Origin: Merluccius polli
Lineage: Eukaryota; Chordata; Actinopteri; Gadiformes; Merlucciidae
Assembly (NCBI GenBank): GCA_030340625.1
Contig: JAOPHQ010003130.1
Location: 186,001-250,000, forward strand
DNA: 64,000 bases
Direction of reading: 5' to 3'
Position numbers and translations under genes: made by a program. Positions within the stretch are counted from its first letter, which is position 1; every line of letters begins with the position of its first letter. This document shows, piece by piece, positions 12,679 through 24,722 of the stretch. A model generated the notes under the pieces. That model did no database searches. It was not told the origin of the DNA and saw only the letters and a list, made by a program, of their open reading frames with translations.

Positions 12679-12831
12679 GTAACATAGTGGTGGGAGCAAC
12701 ACACATATAGTGTAATAGTAACATGGTGGGAGCAACAAACACATAGTGTAGCAGTAACATAGTGGTGGGCGCATCAAACACATTGTGTAGCAGTAACATA
12801 GTACTGGGAGCCACAAACACATAGTGGCAGA
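12679..12831. repeat. Minisatellite, four imperfect units of 36-39 bp
   Basis: GTAACAT starts recur at 12679, 12718, 12754 and 12793; each unit reads GTAACATAGTGGTGGGAGC followed by AACAAACACATAGTGTAGCA with changes. Other spacers carry this motif once as part of the distal block, so it has expanded only here. Confidence 0.8.
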
Positions 12832-13424
12832 ATCAATTTATCAGATTACACAACCAACTTTGCAGAATAGATGCTGAAGCTTCCAAATACTCAACGATAA
12901 CGTGCGACTAGTGGTGAGGGACTGGGTTCAGAGAAAAAACACAAACAATACCAGATACTAGACAGGACATTTGATGTCACAGTAAAAGTGTTTTCTGGAA
13001 TATCTTGAACATTCATAACTCTACCACCCAAGTTCAGCTCGTGAATTCCACGAAGTCCAGTGAAAGCTATCTGTCCCAACCAATGTAGTCAGAGGAAAAA
13101 CTTCCATTTCCAATGTCAAATCACCACCTTCTGAACACTTTGATTCATACCACAATTGAATAGATACAAATGCCATAATGTAGGCCTATTAATAGAAAAG
13201 CAACATACATATAACCTTAACTTTGCACTCAATTAAATAATTACAATATTCTATAAAAAAACATATCCCCATGTTGGCCTGCAAAGACCACATTGTTTAA
13301 AAAAAGAAATGGGTGAATGCATTAGATAGGACTGTGACAGATGGATGACACAAACTAAATTACGTTCAATAGGTGAGCTGCATTGGAGAGAAGCTGAAAT
13401 ACTATATTATTATTTTATGTTTAC

Positions 13425-15806
13425 CTCAGGGGATGAATCAAGGTCTCCAAACACTTCTTCAAAGTCAGTTGGATTTTTTCTCAGGGTCTGGTCTGCAGGC
13501 AGTGTGTTGTCATTGTAAGACGTGACAAATTTAAAGTCACTTGTTCTAGATCCAGTGGTTAAATACGCATCATAATTATACGTGCTGCGTAAAGTCCCAG
13601 TGCCGTCCACATCTGCGTAGTTTGGAGGGAGATAAGAGCTGGGAATAGCAACCGCTCCATCAAATAACAGTCTGGGCTTTCTCCTCTGGCAAAACCTCAA
13701 TCCCAGAATGATAATAATGAAAGTCAGGAAAAAGGTGGAGACGGATACCAGCGCGATGATCAGATAAGACGTTAGTTTAGAACTGCTGTCTTCATAAGTC
13801 ATATCCTTAAGCTCTGGTACTTCAGCCAAGTTATCAGAAATAAGTAAAAACATGGAACATGTAGCAGAGAGGGAGGGCTGTCCGTTATCCTTTACAGCTA
13901 CTATAATGTTCTGTTTCATGTTGTCAGAATCAGAAATGTCTCGCTGGGTTCTGATCTCCCCACTGTGCAGATCGATTTTGAAAAGTCCCGGATCAGTGGA
14001 TTTAATGATATGATAGGACAGCCAAGCGTTCTGTCCAGAGTCCTTATCAACTGCTATCACCTTGGATACCAGAGACCCTCCTTGTGCAGCTTTGGGTACC
14101 AGTTCAGTCATGAAGGAGTTTCCCTCTGTGGCGGGGTAAAGTATCTGAGGAGTGTTGTCATTTACATCCGTTATGAAGACACTCACAGTCACGTTGCTGC
14201 TGAGCGGAGGAGAGCCGTTGTCTCGTGCCATTACATAGACTTTAAAGCTCTTAAACTGTTCATAATCAAACGACCTGACACTTTGGATCACTCCGGTGTC
14301 TCCATTAACAGATAGATAAGAGGATACTGGAGCACCGTTGACTTCACCAGGTAACAGAGAATAGATAACTGTACCGTTTTGTCTCCAGTCTGGGTCATGG
14401 GCCTTAACAGAACACAGGCTGTGGCCAGGTTTGTTGTTTTCAGGCACGACGGCTTTGTAGTTCTGTCTCTCAAATGCGGGGGGGTTGTCGTTGACGTCGG
14501 CCACAGAGACCTGAATTGTTTTTAAAGATGACAGAGGCGGTGAACCGTGGTCGGAAGCAATGATTGTGATATTGTAATCAGAAAGTACTTCACGGTCTAT
14601 TTTCTCTGTGGTAACCAAAGAATAATAGTTTTTGATCGAGGGAATCAGTTTGAAAGGAACATTTTGTTTAATGTAGCAGTGGACCTGTTTGTTTTTCTCA
14701 GAATCTCTGTCCTGCACGTTAATAAGGCCCACTTCTGTACCAGGTGGCACATTCTCTGGTACTAGAGCGATCAATGATTTCAACACTATGACTGGGGCGT
14801 TGTCATTAATATCGGTAATACTTATAATCACCTTTGAATCTGATGAAAGACCATATCCATCTTTGGCCTCAACAAACATTTCATATTTTGAATCCTCTTC
14901 AAAGTCGATGTTCCCTGCTACAATTATCTCACCTGTCTTTTGATCAAGTGAAAACATGTTTCGTGATTTATCAGACATTCGGCTCAGTTCGTATATGACT
15001 TCACCATTAACACCCTCGTCTGCGTCAGTAGCGCTGACAGTAATCACATGGCTTTTCAATGGTGAGTTTTCAGGCAGACTGGCTTCATACACGGCCTGAC
15101 TAAACACTGGGGCGTTATCATTAGCGTCCAACACGATGACGTGTATGACTACTGTGCCTGATCTCTGAGGAGAACCACCATCTAGAGCTGTGAGCAATAA
15201 TTTAATTTCCTGCTGCTCCTCTCTGTCTAATTCCGTTTCTAAAACCAGCTCGCCATATTTACTACCAGCACTTGTAGTTTGTATATTCAAAACAAAGTGG
15301 TTATTCCGTTGAAGAGTGTAACTTTGGACAGCATTTTGGCCTACATCTGAATCGTGGGCAGCATTAACGCGATACCGAGCTCCTTTGACAGCAGATTCTC
15401 TAATTTCCAGCTTGATCATATCCGTCGGGAACCTCGGTGCATTATCGTTTATGTCTTTTATCTGTAGTGATACACGGTGTAATTCTAAGGGAGACTCCAT
15501 TAGCAGCTCGAATTTAAGAACACATGAAGGTTTTTCTCCGCATTGTTCCTCTCTGTCGATTCTCTCTGAAACAATGAGCTCTCCGCTACGAAGACTGACA
15601 TCACAAAACCTCCGTTGGTTTTCTTCTGTTTCAATGCGAGCCTTCCTAGCAGATAATATGTCCAATGTAAGTCCCAGGTCCTTGGCGATATTCCCAATAA
15701 CAGATCCGAGCTTCATCTCCTCTTGAATAGAATAGCTCAGGTCGCCATGAACATAATGCAGCGCAGATAATAAAAATACACAAAGGATCAACCCGTTGTA
15801 ATCCAT
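13425..15806 (-). CDS. Clustered protocadherin (gamma-like) variable exon V5, type 1 with divergent EC4
   Basis: 794 codons, ATG at 15804-15806; two residues shorter than V3 in the signal peptide (MDYNGLILCVFLLSALHYVHG). EC1 matches the other type 1 exons. From mid EC4 to the start of EC5 it is unlike all neighbours: TTEKIDREVLSDYNITIIASDHGS, SLKTIQVSVADVNDNPPAFERQNYK, then it rejoins the common sequence exactly at ENNKPGHSLC. Two CDS differences near the end are MTYEDSSS (Ala to Thr before the helix) and CQRRKP in place of CRRRKP. Donor GAG|GTAAAC at 13419-13424. It is the last type 1 exon before the alternating array. Confidence 0.95.
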
Positions 15807-16007
15807 CCTTGCAAAAAACGGAGTATAACAATAGAATCGATAGGTTCGGGATTTCTAACAACGCACAAAATAAATGGATTTGATCGAAGCACTGAAAGAC
15901 CGTCGGCCTTTAATGCCGCTTATCCATGATCCTCCAGCTTTGTACAGCTCACGTCAATTGGTGGTGGTTGTAATGCTGACGATTGTATTGTGTTGTAGTA
16001 TATTGCT

Positions 16008-16023
16008 GGTGCAGAGCGACACC
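16008..16023 (-). promoter_or_regulatory. CSE-like promoter element of V5, CGCT class
   Basis: Sense GGTGTCGCTCTGCACC, 202 bp before the ATG; one A to C change after the CGCT core. Intact TGACTCA next to it. The CACCC-type box (15960-15972) is degenerate. Confidence 0.78.
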
Positions 16024-16283
16024 TTGAGTCATCAGGAAGTATAACACATTCAAAATGGCTATAACTTAGGTAACACCAAATTCTATTCAATTCACTGGGG
16101 CTTTTATTGTTATTTATGTATTTATTTATTTTCGGTTTTAGGGACTTAGTACGAAAATACATTACGCAATATGTGCACAGAAAATAATTTAAAAATTACA
16201 CAAAAGTAAACAATTCATAAATAATATCAATTGAATGGTATAGTTTTAATAACGGAATTAAAATGGTCAGCGTTCAAAGCTAT

Positions 16284-16304
16284 TCCAGCACAATGGACAG
16301 CGAC
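16284..16304 (+). promoter_or_regulatory. RE1/NRSE-like site upstream of V5
   Basis: AGCACA-AT-GGACAGCG, 17 of 21 by hand, 478 bp before the ATG. Confidence 0.64.
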
Positions 16305-17163
16305 ACAACATGCAGTTGGTTAGTAGAAGCAGACATCATATCAGATAGAGCCCAGCACACAGACTACGCAACAAACACATGGTGTAGCAGTAACAGAGTG
16401 GTTGGAGCAAGTGGCACAATAAATTCCTCGCATTGCACATTGAACTATGCAGAACAGATTCTGAAGCCTCCAAATACTCAAAGTGGGACTATGGTGAGGG
16501 AGCAGGCACAAATACAGTTAAAAGGAGATGAAAACCACTAACAATACCACATAGTAAGAGAGTTTTGTAAGAGATTTTATGTAAAAGTATTTTCTGGGAT
16601 ATTTTGAACACTGTGCCACCCAGTTAGTTCTGCTCGAGATTTCCATAAAGTCCAGTGGAAGATATCTGTCCCAGTGTAGTCACAGGAAACACTTTCAATG
16701 TCAAATCACCATTATTTACCACCTTCTGAACATACGTTAAGTTTGAAAATCTATATAGCACAAGTAAGACGTGGCTTGTGCTATATAGTATAGCATATTA
16801 TAGTATCTTATATATGCTAAATAAATTGCTTCTTCATCAACAAACTATTTTGTTTCATACCATAACGACATCGATAATTAAGTTAAGTACATTACGTGCC
16901 ATAATGTAGGACTCTAAATAGGAATGCAACATACAAATAACCTCCAGTTTACACTCAATTCAATAATTAAATCATGAAATACACACACATAAAATATCAC
17001 CGTGTGGACCTGTAAAGACAATATTGTTTTAAAAAAAGAATTGTGTGCATGAGCATCTTACACAATTTGTACAACAGAAGAGCTACATTGTTGAGAAGCT
17101 GAAATTGTGTATTTCATAGTGAAAAGATACGATGCATTATATTCTAATTTAATTTATGTTTAC

Positions 17164-19554
17164 CTCAGGGGAAGAATCAAGGTCTCCAAACACTTCCTCA
17201 AAGTCAGTTGGATTTTTTCTCAGGGTCTGGTCTGCAGGCAGTGTGTTGTCATTGTAGGACGTGACAAATTTAAAGTCACTTGTTCTAGATCCAGTGGTTA
17301 AATACGCATCATAATTATATGTGCTGCGTAAAGTTCCAGTGCCGTCCACATCTGCGTAGTTTGGAGGGAGATAAGAGCTGGGAATAGCAACTGCTCCATC
17401 AAATAGCAGTCTGGGCTTTCTCCTCTGGCAAAACCTTAATCCCAGAATGATAATAATGAAAGTCAGGAAAAAGGTGGAGACGGATACAAGGGCAATGATC
17501 AGATAAGACGTTAGTTTAGAACTGGTGTCTTCATAAGCCATGTCCTTAAGTTCTGGTACTTCAGCCAAGTTATCAGAAATAAGTAAAAACATGGAACATG
17601 TAGCGGAGAGGGAGGGCTGTCCGTTATCCTTCACAGCTACTATAATGTTTTGTTTCATGTTGTCTGAATCAGAAATGTCTCGCTGGGTCCTGATCTCCCC
17701 ACTGTGCAGATCGATTTTGAAAAGTCCCGGATCAGTGGATTTAATGATATGATAGGACAGCCATGCGTTCTGTCCAGAGTCCCCATCAACTGCTATCACC
17801 TTGGAGACCAGAGACCCTCCTTGTGCAGCGTTGGGTACCAGTTCAGTCATGAAGGAGTTTCCCTCTGTGGCGGGGTAAAGTATCTGAGGAGTGTTGTCAT
17901 TTACATCCGTTATGAAGACACTCACAGTCACGTTGCTGCTGAGCGGAGGAGAACCGTTGTCTCGTGCCATTACATAGACTTTAAAGCTGTTAAACTGTTC
18001 ATAATCAAACGACCTGACACTTTGGATCACTCCGGTGTCTCCATTAACAGATAGATAAGAGGAAACTGGAGCACCGTTGACTTCACCAGGTAACAGAGAA
18101 TAGATCACTGTGCCGTTTTGTCTCCAGTCTGGGTCGCGAGCAGTGACAGCGCACAACGTGTGGCCAGGTTTGTTATTTTCAGAAACATACGCGCTGTATG
18201 ACTGTTCATCAAAGACAGGTGGGTTGTCATTTACGTCAGCGATAGAGACTTGAACGGTTTTGAACGAGGACAGAGGTGGAGAGCCCTCGTCGATAACAGT
18301 AATTGTAATGTTATAATTAGGCATTAATTCGCGGTCTAATGTATCCGTGGTCACCAGAGAATAATAGTTTTTGATTGAAGGAATGAGTTTAAACGGGACG
18401 CTTTGCTGAATAAAGCAGCGGACCTGTCTGTTTTGTTCCGAATCTATATCCTCCACGTTAATGATGCCGATCTCTGTACCAGGTGACACATTCTCAGGCA
18501 CTGGATTGGTCAACGATTTCAATGATATAATGGGTGCGTTGTCGTTGTCGTCAGTAATAAATACAATCACTTTTGTATCTGTAGAGAGACCATACCCATC
18601 TTTGGCCTCTACATATATTTCATATTTCGATCCTTCTTCAAAGTCGATGTCACCTATTACAGTAACGTCACCCGTTTTCTGATCAAGTGAAAAAAGCTTT
18701 CGTGACTTATCAGACATTTTGCTAAATTCATATGTCACTTCTCCATTAACACCCTCGTCTGCATCAGTAGCGCTAACAGTAATCACCTGGGTTTTCATCG
18801 GCGAGTTTTCGGGCAGACTGGCTTCATACACGGCCTGACTAAACACTGGGGCGTTATCATTAGCGTCCAACACAGTGACGTCTATTGTTAAAGTACCTGA
18901 TCTCTGAGGAGAACCACCATCCAGAGCCGTTAACAACAATTTCATTTCATGTTGTTCCTCTCTGTCTAATTCTTGGTCTAAAACCAATTCGGCGTATTTG
19001 ATTCCTGCACTTGTGGTCTGTGTATTCAAAATAAAATGTCTGTTGTCATGAAGAATATAGCTTTGAACGCCGTTCTGGCCTATATCTGCATCATGGGCCG
19101 CGTTGACGCGATAGCGAGCTCCTTTGTCAGCTGATTCTCTTATTTCAAGTTTAATTGCATCCTTCGGGAAAAGTGGTGCATTATCGTTGATGTCTTTGAT
19201 ATTTAGTGATATGCGATTTAATTCTAAGGGTGATTCCAATAGAAGCTCAAATTTGAGAATACACGAAGCCTTTTCTCCACAAAGCTCTTCTCTGTCTATT
19301 CTCTTCGCGACAGTCAGGTCTCCGGTACGAAGATTGACGTCACAATATCCTTTGCTATTTCGTTCCGTTTCAATACGAGCTTTGCGAGCAGTCATTCTTC
19401 CCACATCAATCCCCAGATCCTTTGCAACGTTTCCAATGATAGAACCATGCTTCATCTCCTCCTGAATCGAATAGTCCAGGTCGCCATTTGTGAAGTGCAG
19501 TAAGACAATGAAAATGAAGACCAAGCCGCGTAATCCCCAATGTCTGTAGTCCAT
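17164..19554 (-). CDS. Clustered protocadherin (gamma-like) variable exon V6, type 2
   Basis: 797 codons, ATG at 19552-19554, first of five type 2 exons by coordinate. Signal peptide MDYRHWGLRGLVFIFIVLLHFTNG, mature start DLDYSIQEEMKHGS. Type 2 hallmarks visible here are DVGRMTARKARIETERNS in EC1, CGEKASC for the Cys-X5-Cys, EFSKMSDKSRKLFSLDQKTGDVTV in EC3, ITDDNDNAP as the EC3/EC4 linker (others have DVNDN), and DEQSYSAYVSENNKPGHTLCAVTARDPDW in EC5. After DPDWRQNG it becomes the common type 1 sequence. An in-frame ATG at 19635 would add 27 residues ahead of the signal peptide and is not favoured. Closest to V12 (both have NVAKDLG). Donor GTAAAC at 17158-17163. Confidence 0.95.
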
Positions 19555-19765
19555 TTTTGTACAAAAGCAGTACAATAAACACTCGTCGATCGCACTAAAA
19601 GCAATACACCGTTGAGCTACACCTGATCGAAGCAACCGGACTGAAGTCGGTCTACTCCCTACTGATGTTCACGGTTGGTGTGCGTGCATTCGCGAGCCTC
19701 GGCTTTGTGTTCGGGTCCGTCAATAAGCACAGCGGACTTCAGCGTCGGTATCATAGCGCTTTGCT

Positions 19766-19781
19766 GGTCTATAGTGACACC
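19766..19781 (-). promoter_or_regulatory. CSE-like promoter element of V6, CACT class
   Basis: Sense GGTGTCACTATAGACC, 212 bp before the ATG. The CGCT core is CACT, so its CpG is absent. A second CSE-like half (plus strand GGTATCATAGCG, 19747-19758) follows on the gene side and does keep AGCG. No CACCC-type box. Confidence 0.72.
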
Positions 19782-19950
19782 ATGAGTATACCAGAGATAT
19801 AACACATCAATCGTGGACATGCAGTCAAATTACTAAACATATTATAATATGAAGATCATTGTAATTATAGAAACAACAATACATCACTACAATACAAAGA
19901 CACAGCCGTATGTGCTTTAAAAGATAAAAAGATTCAGGGTCATTATAAAA

Positions 19951-19971
19951 GTCAGCCCCTCGGACAGCGGA
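19951..19971 (+). promoter_or_regulatory. RE1/NRSE-like site upstream of V6
   Basis: TCAGCCCC-TC-GGACAGCGG, 16 of 21 by hand, 397 bp before the ATG. The surrounding sequence is unrelated to that of the type 1 sites. Confidence 0.58.
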
Positions 19972-20640
19972 ATAGAGAACTTTCCTTTTTCCATCGGCAT
20001 GAAAGAACTGCAATGTTTCGGCTGCAATTATTTTTATAAAACACGTAAAAGGGAAATTATAGTTATTATTCTTAAACCTTGTAGCATATAAAAACATATC
20101 ATTTTCATCTTGCTCATATTACAATTACATTCTTAACTGCAGTATAGTTGTATAGCCACATTTCGTTCATATCGAATACATTTATTTAAAGTGAAACATG
20201 AATCTGTATCTCTATGATCAAATGTTAACCAGCAGCAACGTTATTTACATCCCATAGAACAAGGTCAGTCTCTTCATTCCATTGCAACCATATATTGTTC
20301 TCTTCCTCTCTAAAGCACCTTGTGATTATCCCCATTCTTATGAGCTGTGCATGAAAAATGTATTCCTGTCCTGCTTTAAATATGCATTTAACTATTGAGT
20401 ACGTGAATACAGTTCAAGGCTCAACTTTCAAAGAAAGTTATTGAGTAAAATACCAAATTTTCCATCATGGGAACTTGAGTTCATTATGAACCAAGCAGCC
20501 TAAAAACAACATGTTGAAAAACGAAAGTTCTTTTGGTATGTTCACTGTAAGCCATTTTATACTGTACTAGACAAGAGAAGCATCATCACAAGCACCTTGA
20601 GGAGGTGAGGCTTGCAAATGTTTGGGGGATGCAGTATATG

Positions 20641-20860
20641 TCTTTAGTCATTAGCAGATGCTTTTCTCTAAAGCGAATTACAGTGGATTCAGATACATGT
20701 CAGGAAGGACCAGGTGAAGCATCTTGCTCAAGGATGCCTACAGGTTAGGTTGCAGACATTGGGGATCAAATCTAATATATTTTAAATATGAGTTAAACAC
20801 CCAAGCCACTATACAATCCTGCCACACGTTGTTCATTATGTGTTCATGTTCTAAATGCAT
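20641..20860. repeat. Teleost dispersed repeat, diverged (V7-V6 spacer)
   Basis: TTAGCAGATGCTTTTCTCTA then AAGCGAATTACAGT, and later CTTGCTCAAGGATGCCTACA with GGGGATCAAAT, resembles a repeat common in fish genomes (TTAGCAGACGCTTTTATCC..AAAGCGACTTACAGT). The class (SINE or MITE) is not resolved. Confidence 0.5.
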
Positions 20861-20965
20861 AACAACTAGAAATAATGAATTAATGAATCATCGTAAAATA
20901 GAAATGGTGTTTCACTTTGGTGAGGTGACTCAAAATACCAATAAGAAACTCGAGAGACAGCCTAC

Positions 20966-23353
20966 CTCAGGGGAACCATCAAGGTCTCCAAACACTTCTT
21001 CAAAGTCAGTTGGATTTTTTCTCAGGGTCTGGTCTGCAGGCAGTGTGTTGTCATTGTAGGATGCGACAAATTTAAAGTCACTTGTTCTAGATCCAGTGGT
21101 TAAATACGCATCATAATTATATGTGCTGCGTAAAGTCCCAGTGCCGTCCACATCTGCGTAGTTTGGAGGGAGATAAGAGCTGGGAATGGCAACCGCTCCA
21201 TCAAATAACAGTCTGGGCTTTCTCCTCCGACAAAACCTCAATCCCAGAATGATAATAATGAAAGTCAGGAAAAAGGTGGAGACAGATACCAGCGCGATGA
21301 TCAGATAAGATGTTAGTTTAGAACTGCTATCTTCATGAGCCATATCCTTAAGCTCTGGTACTTCAGCCAAGTTATCAGAAATAAGTAAAAACATGGAACA
21401 TGTAGCAGAGAGGGAGGGCTGTCCGTTATCCTTTACAGCTACTATAATGTTCTGTTTCATGTTGTCAGAATCAGAAATGTCTCGCTGGGTCCTGATCTCC
21501 CCACTGTGCAGATCGATTTTGAAAAGTCCCGGATCAGTGGATTTAATGATATGATAGGACAGCCATGCGTTCTGTCCAGAGTCCTTATCAACTGCTATCA
21601 CCTTGGAGACCAGAGACCCTCCTTGTGCAGCTTTGGGTACCAGTTCAGTCATGAAGGAGTTTCCCTCTGGGGCGGGGTAAAGTATCTGAGGAGTGTTGTC
21701 ATTTACATCCGTTATGAAAACACTCACAGTCACGTTGCTGCTGAGCGGAGGAGAACCATTATCTCGTGCCATTACATAGACTTTAAAGCTCTTAAACTGT
21801 TCATAATCAAACGACCTGACACTTTGGATCACTCCGGTGTCTCCATGAACAGATAGATAAGAGGAAACTGGAGCCCCGTTGACTTCACCAGGTAAAAGAG
21901 AATAGATCACTGTACCGTTTTGTCTCCAGTCTGGGTCATGGGCCTTAACAGAACATAGGCTGTGGCCAGGTTTGTTGTTTTCAGTGACATAGCTGCTATA
22001 GGACTGTTCCTCAAACACAGGTGGGTTGTCGTTGACGTCAGCTATTGAGATGTGAACAACTTTCACTGACGACAGAGGAGGAGAGCCCTCATCGGTGGCA
22101 GATATTGTAATGTTGTATTCAGACAATAGTTCCCTGTCTAGATTTTCTGTCGTTACCAAAGAATAATAGTTTTTAATTGAAGGAATAAGTTTAAAAGGAA
22201 CATGTTGCTGTAGAGAACACCTGACCTGACGGTTTTTCTGTGAGTCTCTGTCCTGCACGTTAATAAGACCCACCTCTGTACCAGGTGACACGTTTTCTGG
22301 CACTGGATTAGTTACCGATTTCAAGGCTATGACAGGGGCATTGTCATTAACATCAGTTATACTTATAATGACTTTAGTATCAGAAGAAAGACCATATCCA
22401 TCTTTTGCCTGCACAAATATTTCATATATTGAGCCCTCCTCAAAGTCTATGTCACCTGAAACAAATATCTCCCCAGTTTGTCTATCAAGCGAAAACAATT
22501 TTCTTGATGTATCAGATATTCGGCTTATTCCATATGTAACTTCACCATTAACACCCTCGTCCGCGTCAGTAGCGCTAATAGTAATCACATGGGCTTTTAA
22601 TTGAGAGTTTTCAAGCAGACTGGCTTCATATACGGCCTGACTAAACACTGGGGCGTTATCATTAGCGTCCAACACGATTACGTGTATGACTACTGTGCCT
22701 GATCTCTGAGGAGAGCCACCATCCAGGGCCGTGAGCAATATTTTCATTTCTTGCTGCTCCTCTCTGTCTAACTCCTTATCGAGAATCAATTCGCCATATT
22801 TACTACCAGCACTTGTAGTTTGCACATTCAAAACAAAGTGATCATTCGATTGAAGTCTGTAAGTCTGAATAGCATTCTGGCCTATATCGACATCATGAGC
22901 CGCATCAACGCGATACCGAGCTCCTTTGTCAGCAGATTCACTAATTTCCAGCTTGATCATATCCGTCGGGAACCTCGGTGCATTATCGTTTATGTCTTGT
23001 ATCTGTAGTGATACACGGTGTAATTCTAAGGGAGATTCCATAAGCAGCTCGAATTTAAGAACACATGAAGGTTTTTCTCCGCATTGTTCCTCTCTGTCGA
23101 TTCTCTCTGAAACAATGAGCTCTCCGCTACGAAGACTGACATCACAAAACCTCCGTTGGTTTTCTTCTGTTTCAATGCGAGCCTTCCTAGCAGATAATAT
23201 GTCCAATGTAAGTCCCAGGTCCTTGGCGATATTCCCAATAACAGATCCGAGCTTCATCTCCTCTTGAATAGAATAGCTCAGGTCGCCATGAACGTCATGC
23301 AGAGTAGATAATAAAAATAAAAACGCGCAAAGACACATCCTGTTGTATCCCAT
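20966..23353 (-). CDS. Clustered protocadherin (gamma-like) variable exon V7, type 1
   Basis: 796 codons, ATG at 23351-23353, donor GAG|GTAGGC (20960-20965). Signal MGYNRMCLCAFLFLLSTLHDVHG. EC2 carries VDAAHDVDIGQNAIQTYRL, shared only with V11 and V13, and EC3 carries GISRISDTSRKLF. V7 and V13 also share DLDGSPE at the exon end, where other exons have DLDSSPE, and very similar intron sequence after the donor. Private changes are MAHEDSS (Tyr to His before the helix) and KFVASYND in the tail. Upstream sequence resembles that of V9 instead of V13, so exon ends and promoters have different histories. Confidence 0.95.
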
Positions 23354-23565
23354 CCTTATAAAAATACAGTAGTATAGGATAGAGACGTTAGGTTCGGGAT
23401 TTCTAACAACGTCGGCCTACTAAAGAAATAGATTTTATCTAAGAACGGAAAGACCGTCCGTCGGCCTTCAGTGTCGCTCATCGACGAATCCAGCTTTGTA
23501 CAGCTCGCGTCAAATTGGTAGTGGGTGGAAAGGCTGACGATTGTATTATGTTATAGTCTATTGCA

Positions 23566-23581
23566 GGTGCATAGCGACACC
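23566..23581 (-). promoter_or_regulatory. CSE-like promoter element of V7, CGCT class
   Basis: Sense GGTGTCGCTATGCACC, 213 bp before the ATG, with adjacent TGACTCA and a one-mismatch CACCC-type box at 23517-23529. Confidence 0.8.
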
Positions 23582-23851
23582 TTGAGTCATCAGGAAGTAT
23601 AACACAATGAGAGTGGCTGTAACTCATGTAACACCAAATGCTATTCAATTCACTTGTCCTTATTTCTCCTTTTTTAAAATAATATTGGGATTTAGTAGGT
23701 AATACAATAAATGGTGCCATATGTGCACCATATGGAATTGATAATTAACTAATTCTACCCAATGAAAAAATGTTTAGATCATATAAATTGAATGGTTGGC
23801 CCATATAATATCCATGAAGACTATGTAATGGGATACAGGACTCAAAGCCAT

Positions 23852-23872
23852 TCCAGAACCATGGACAGCGAC
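23852..23872 (+). promoter_or_regulatory. RE1/NRSE-like site upstream of V7
   Basis: AGAACC-AT-GGACAGCG, 17 of 21 by hand, 499 bp before the ATG. Confidence 0.65.
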
Positions 23873-24663
23873 ACAGCATGCAGTTGCTCAGTAGAAGCAG
23901 GGACCATAGCATTAGACAGAGCAACGCAGACCATACAACACCTCTAAGTCAGTCCTCCACAAAGTGTAGCAGTAACATAATGGTTGGAGCAACAATAGTG
24001 GCAGAAGAAATTCCTTGCATTACACATAAAACTATGCAGAATCGATGTTGAATAATCCACATACTCAACAACAAAGTGGGACGATGGTGAGGGACCTTTC
24101 ACACAGAAGGTTATAGGCAGACGAAGACCACAAATAATACTGCATAGCAACTAGACAGGATATTTTATGTAACAGTATTTTCTAGGATATCTTGAACACT
24201 CTAACAAGTTAGTTCTGCTCATGCATTCCACAAAGTCCAGTGAAAGATATCCGTCCCAAACAGTGTAGTAAGAGGAAACACTTCCAATGTCAAATTAACT
24301 TTTCTTTGCCACCTTCTGAACAGAAGTTTAGGTGCTATATAGCACAAGTAGACAAGGGTTGTACAACATAAATTGCTTCTTCTTTGACAAACTACATTAT
24401 TTCATACCATAAGGAAATAGATAAATGTACCAAATTATTGGACTATGAATAGGAATGCAACATAAAAATAACCTCTACTTTATACTCAATTCAATAATTA
24501 TATCACTGTGTGGGCCTGCAAAGACAATATTGTTTAAAAAACAAATTGCGTGCATGAGTGTCTTACACCAACAGTTTTCTTAATAGAAATGTGACAGCTG
24601 GATGACGGAAGCTAAATTATGTAAAATAAATTAGCTGCATTGGTCAGCCACACCAATACCCCA

Positions 24664-24680
24664 ACACACACACACACAAA
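24664..24680. repeat. Short CA repeat near the V8 donor
   Basis: About eight CA units, 40 bp into the intron; TG on the transcribed strand. Confidence 0.8.
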
Positions 24681-24722
24681 CATGTACAGTACATATATTT
24701 AAAAAATAATGTCTATGTTTAC

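Larger units (their letters stand above)
12077..13424. other. Spacer V5-V4: V4 promoter and V5 intron side
   Basis: V4 CSE and RE1-like site, then a local minisatellite (12679-12831), then sequence shared with the V3-V2 spacer (CATAATGTAGGCCTATTAAT near 13173). No gene. Confidence 0.7.
15807..17163. other. Spacer V6-V5: V5 promoter and V6 intron side
   Basis: V5 CSE and RE1-like site. It is related to, but more diverged than, the later type 1 to type 2 spacers, with a short AT-rich stretch near 16780-16820. No gene. Confidence 0.65.
19555..20965. other. Spacer V7-V6 ('alpha' spacer): V6 promoter and V7 intron side
   Basis: V6 CSE pair and RE1-like site, then AT-rich sequence with a teleost dispersed repeat at 20641-20860. 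Close to the V13-V12 spacer and lacks the retroposon remnant found in the V9-V8, V11-V10 and V15-V14 spacers. Confidence 0.7.
23354..24722. other. Spacer V8-V7 ('x' spacer): V7 promoter and V8 intron side
   Basis: V7 CSE and RE1-like site, distal block, and a short CA repeat 40 bp beyond the V8 donor. Nearly the same along its length as the V10-V9 spacer. Confidence 0.7.

Noticed and set aside
12679..12831. CRISPR-like array
   Set aside because: Units are imperfect, contiguous and have no distinct spacers; it is a minisatellite in a vertebrate intron.
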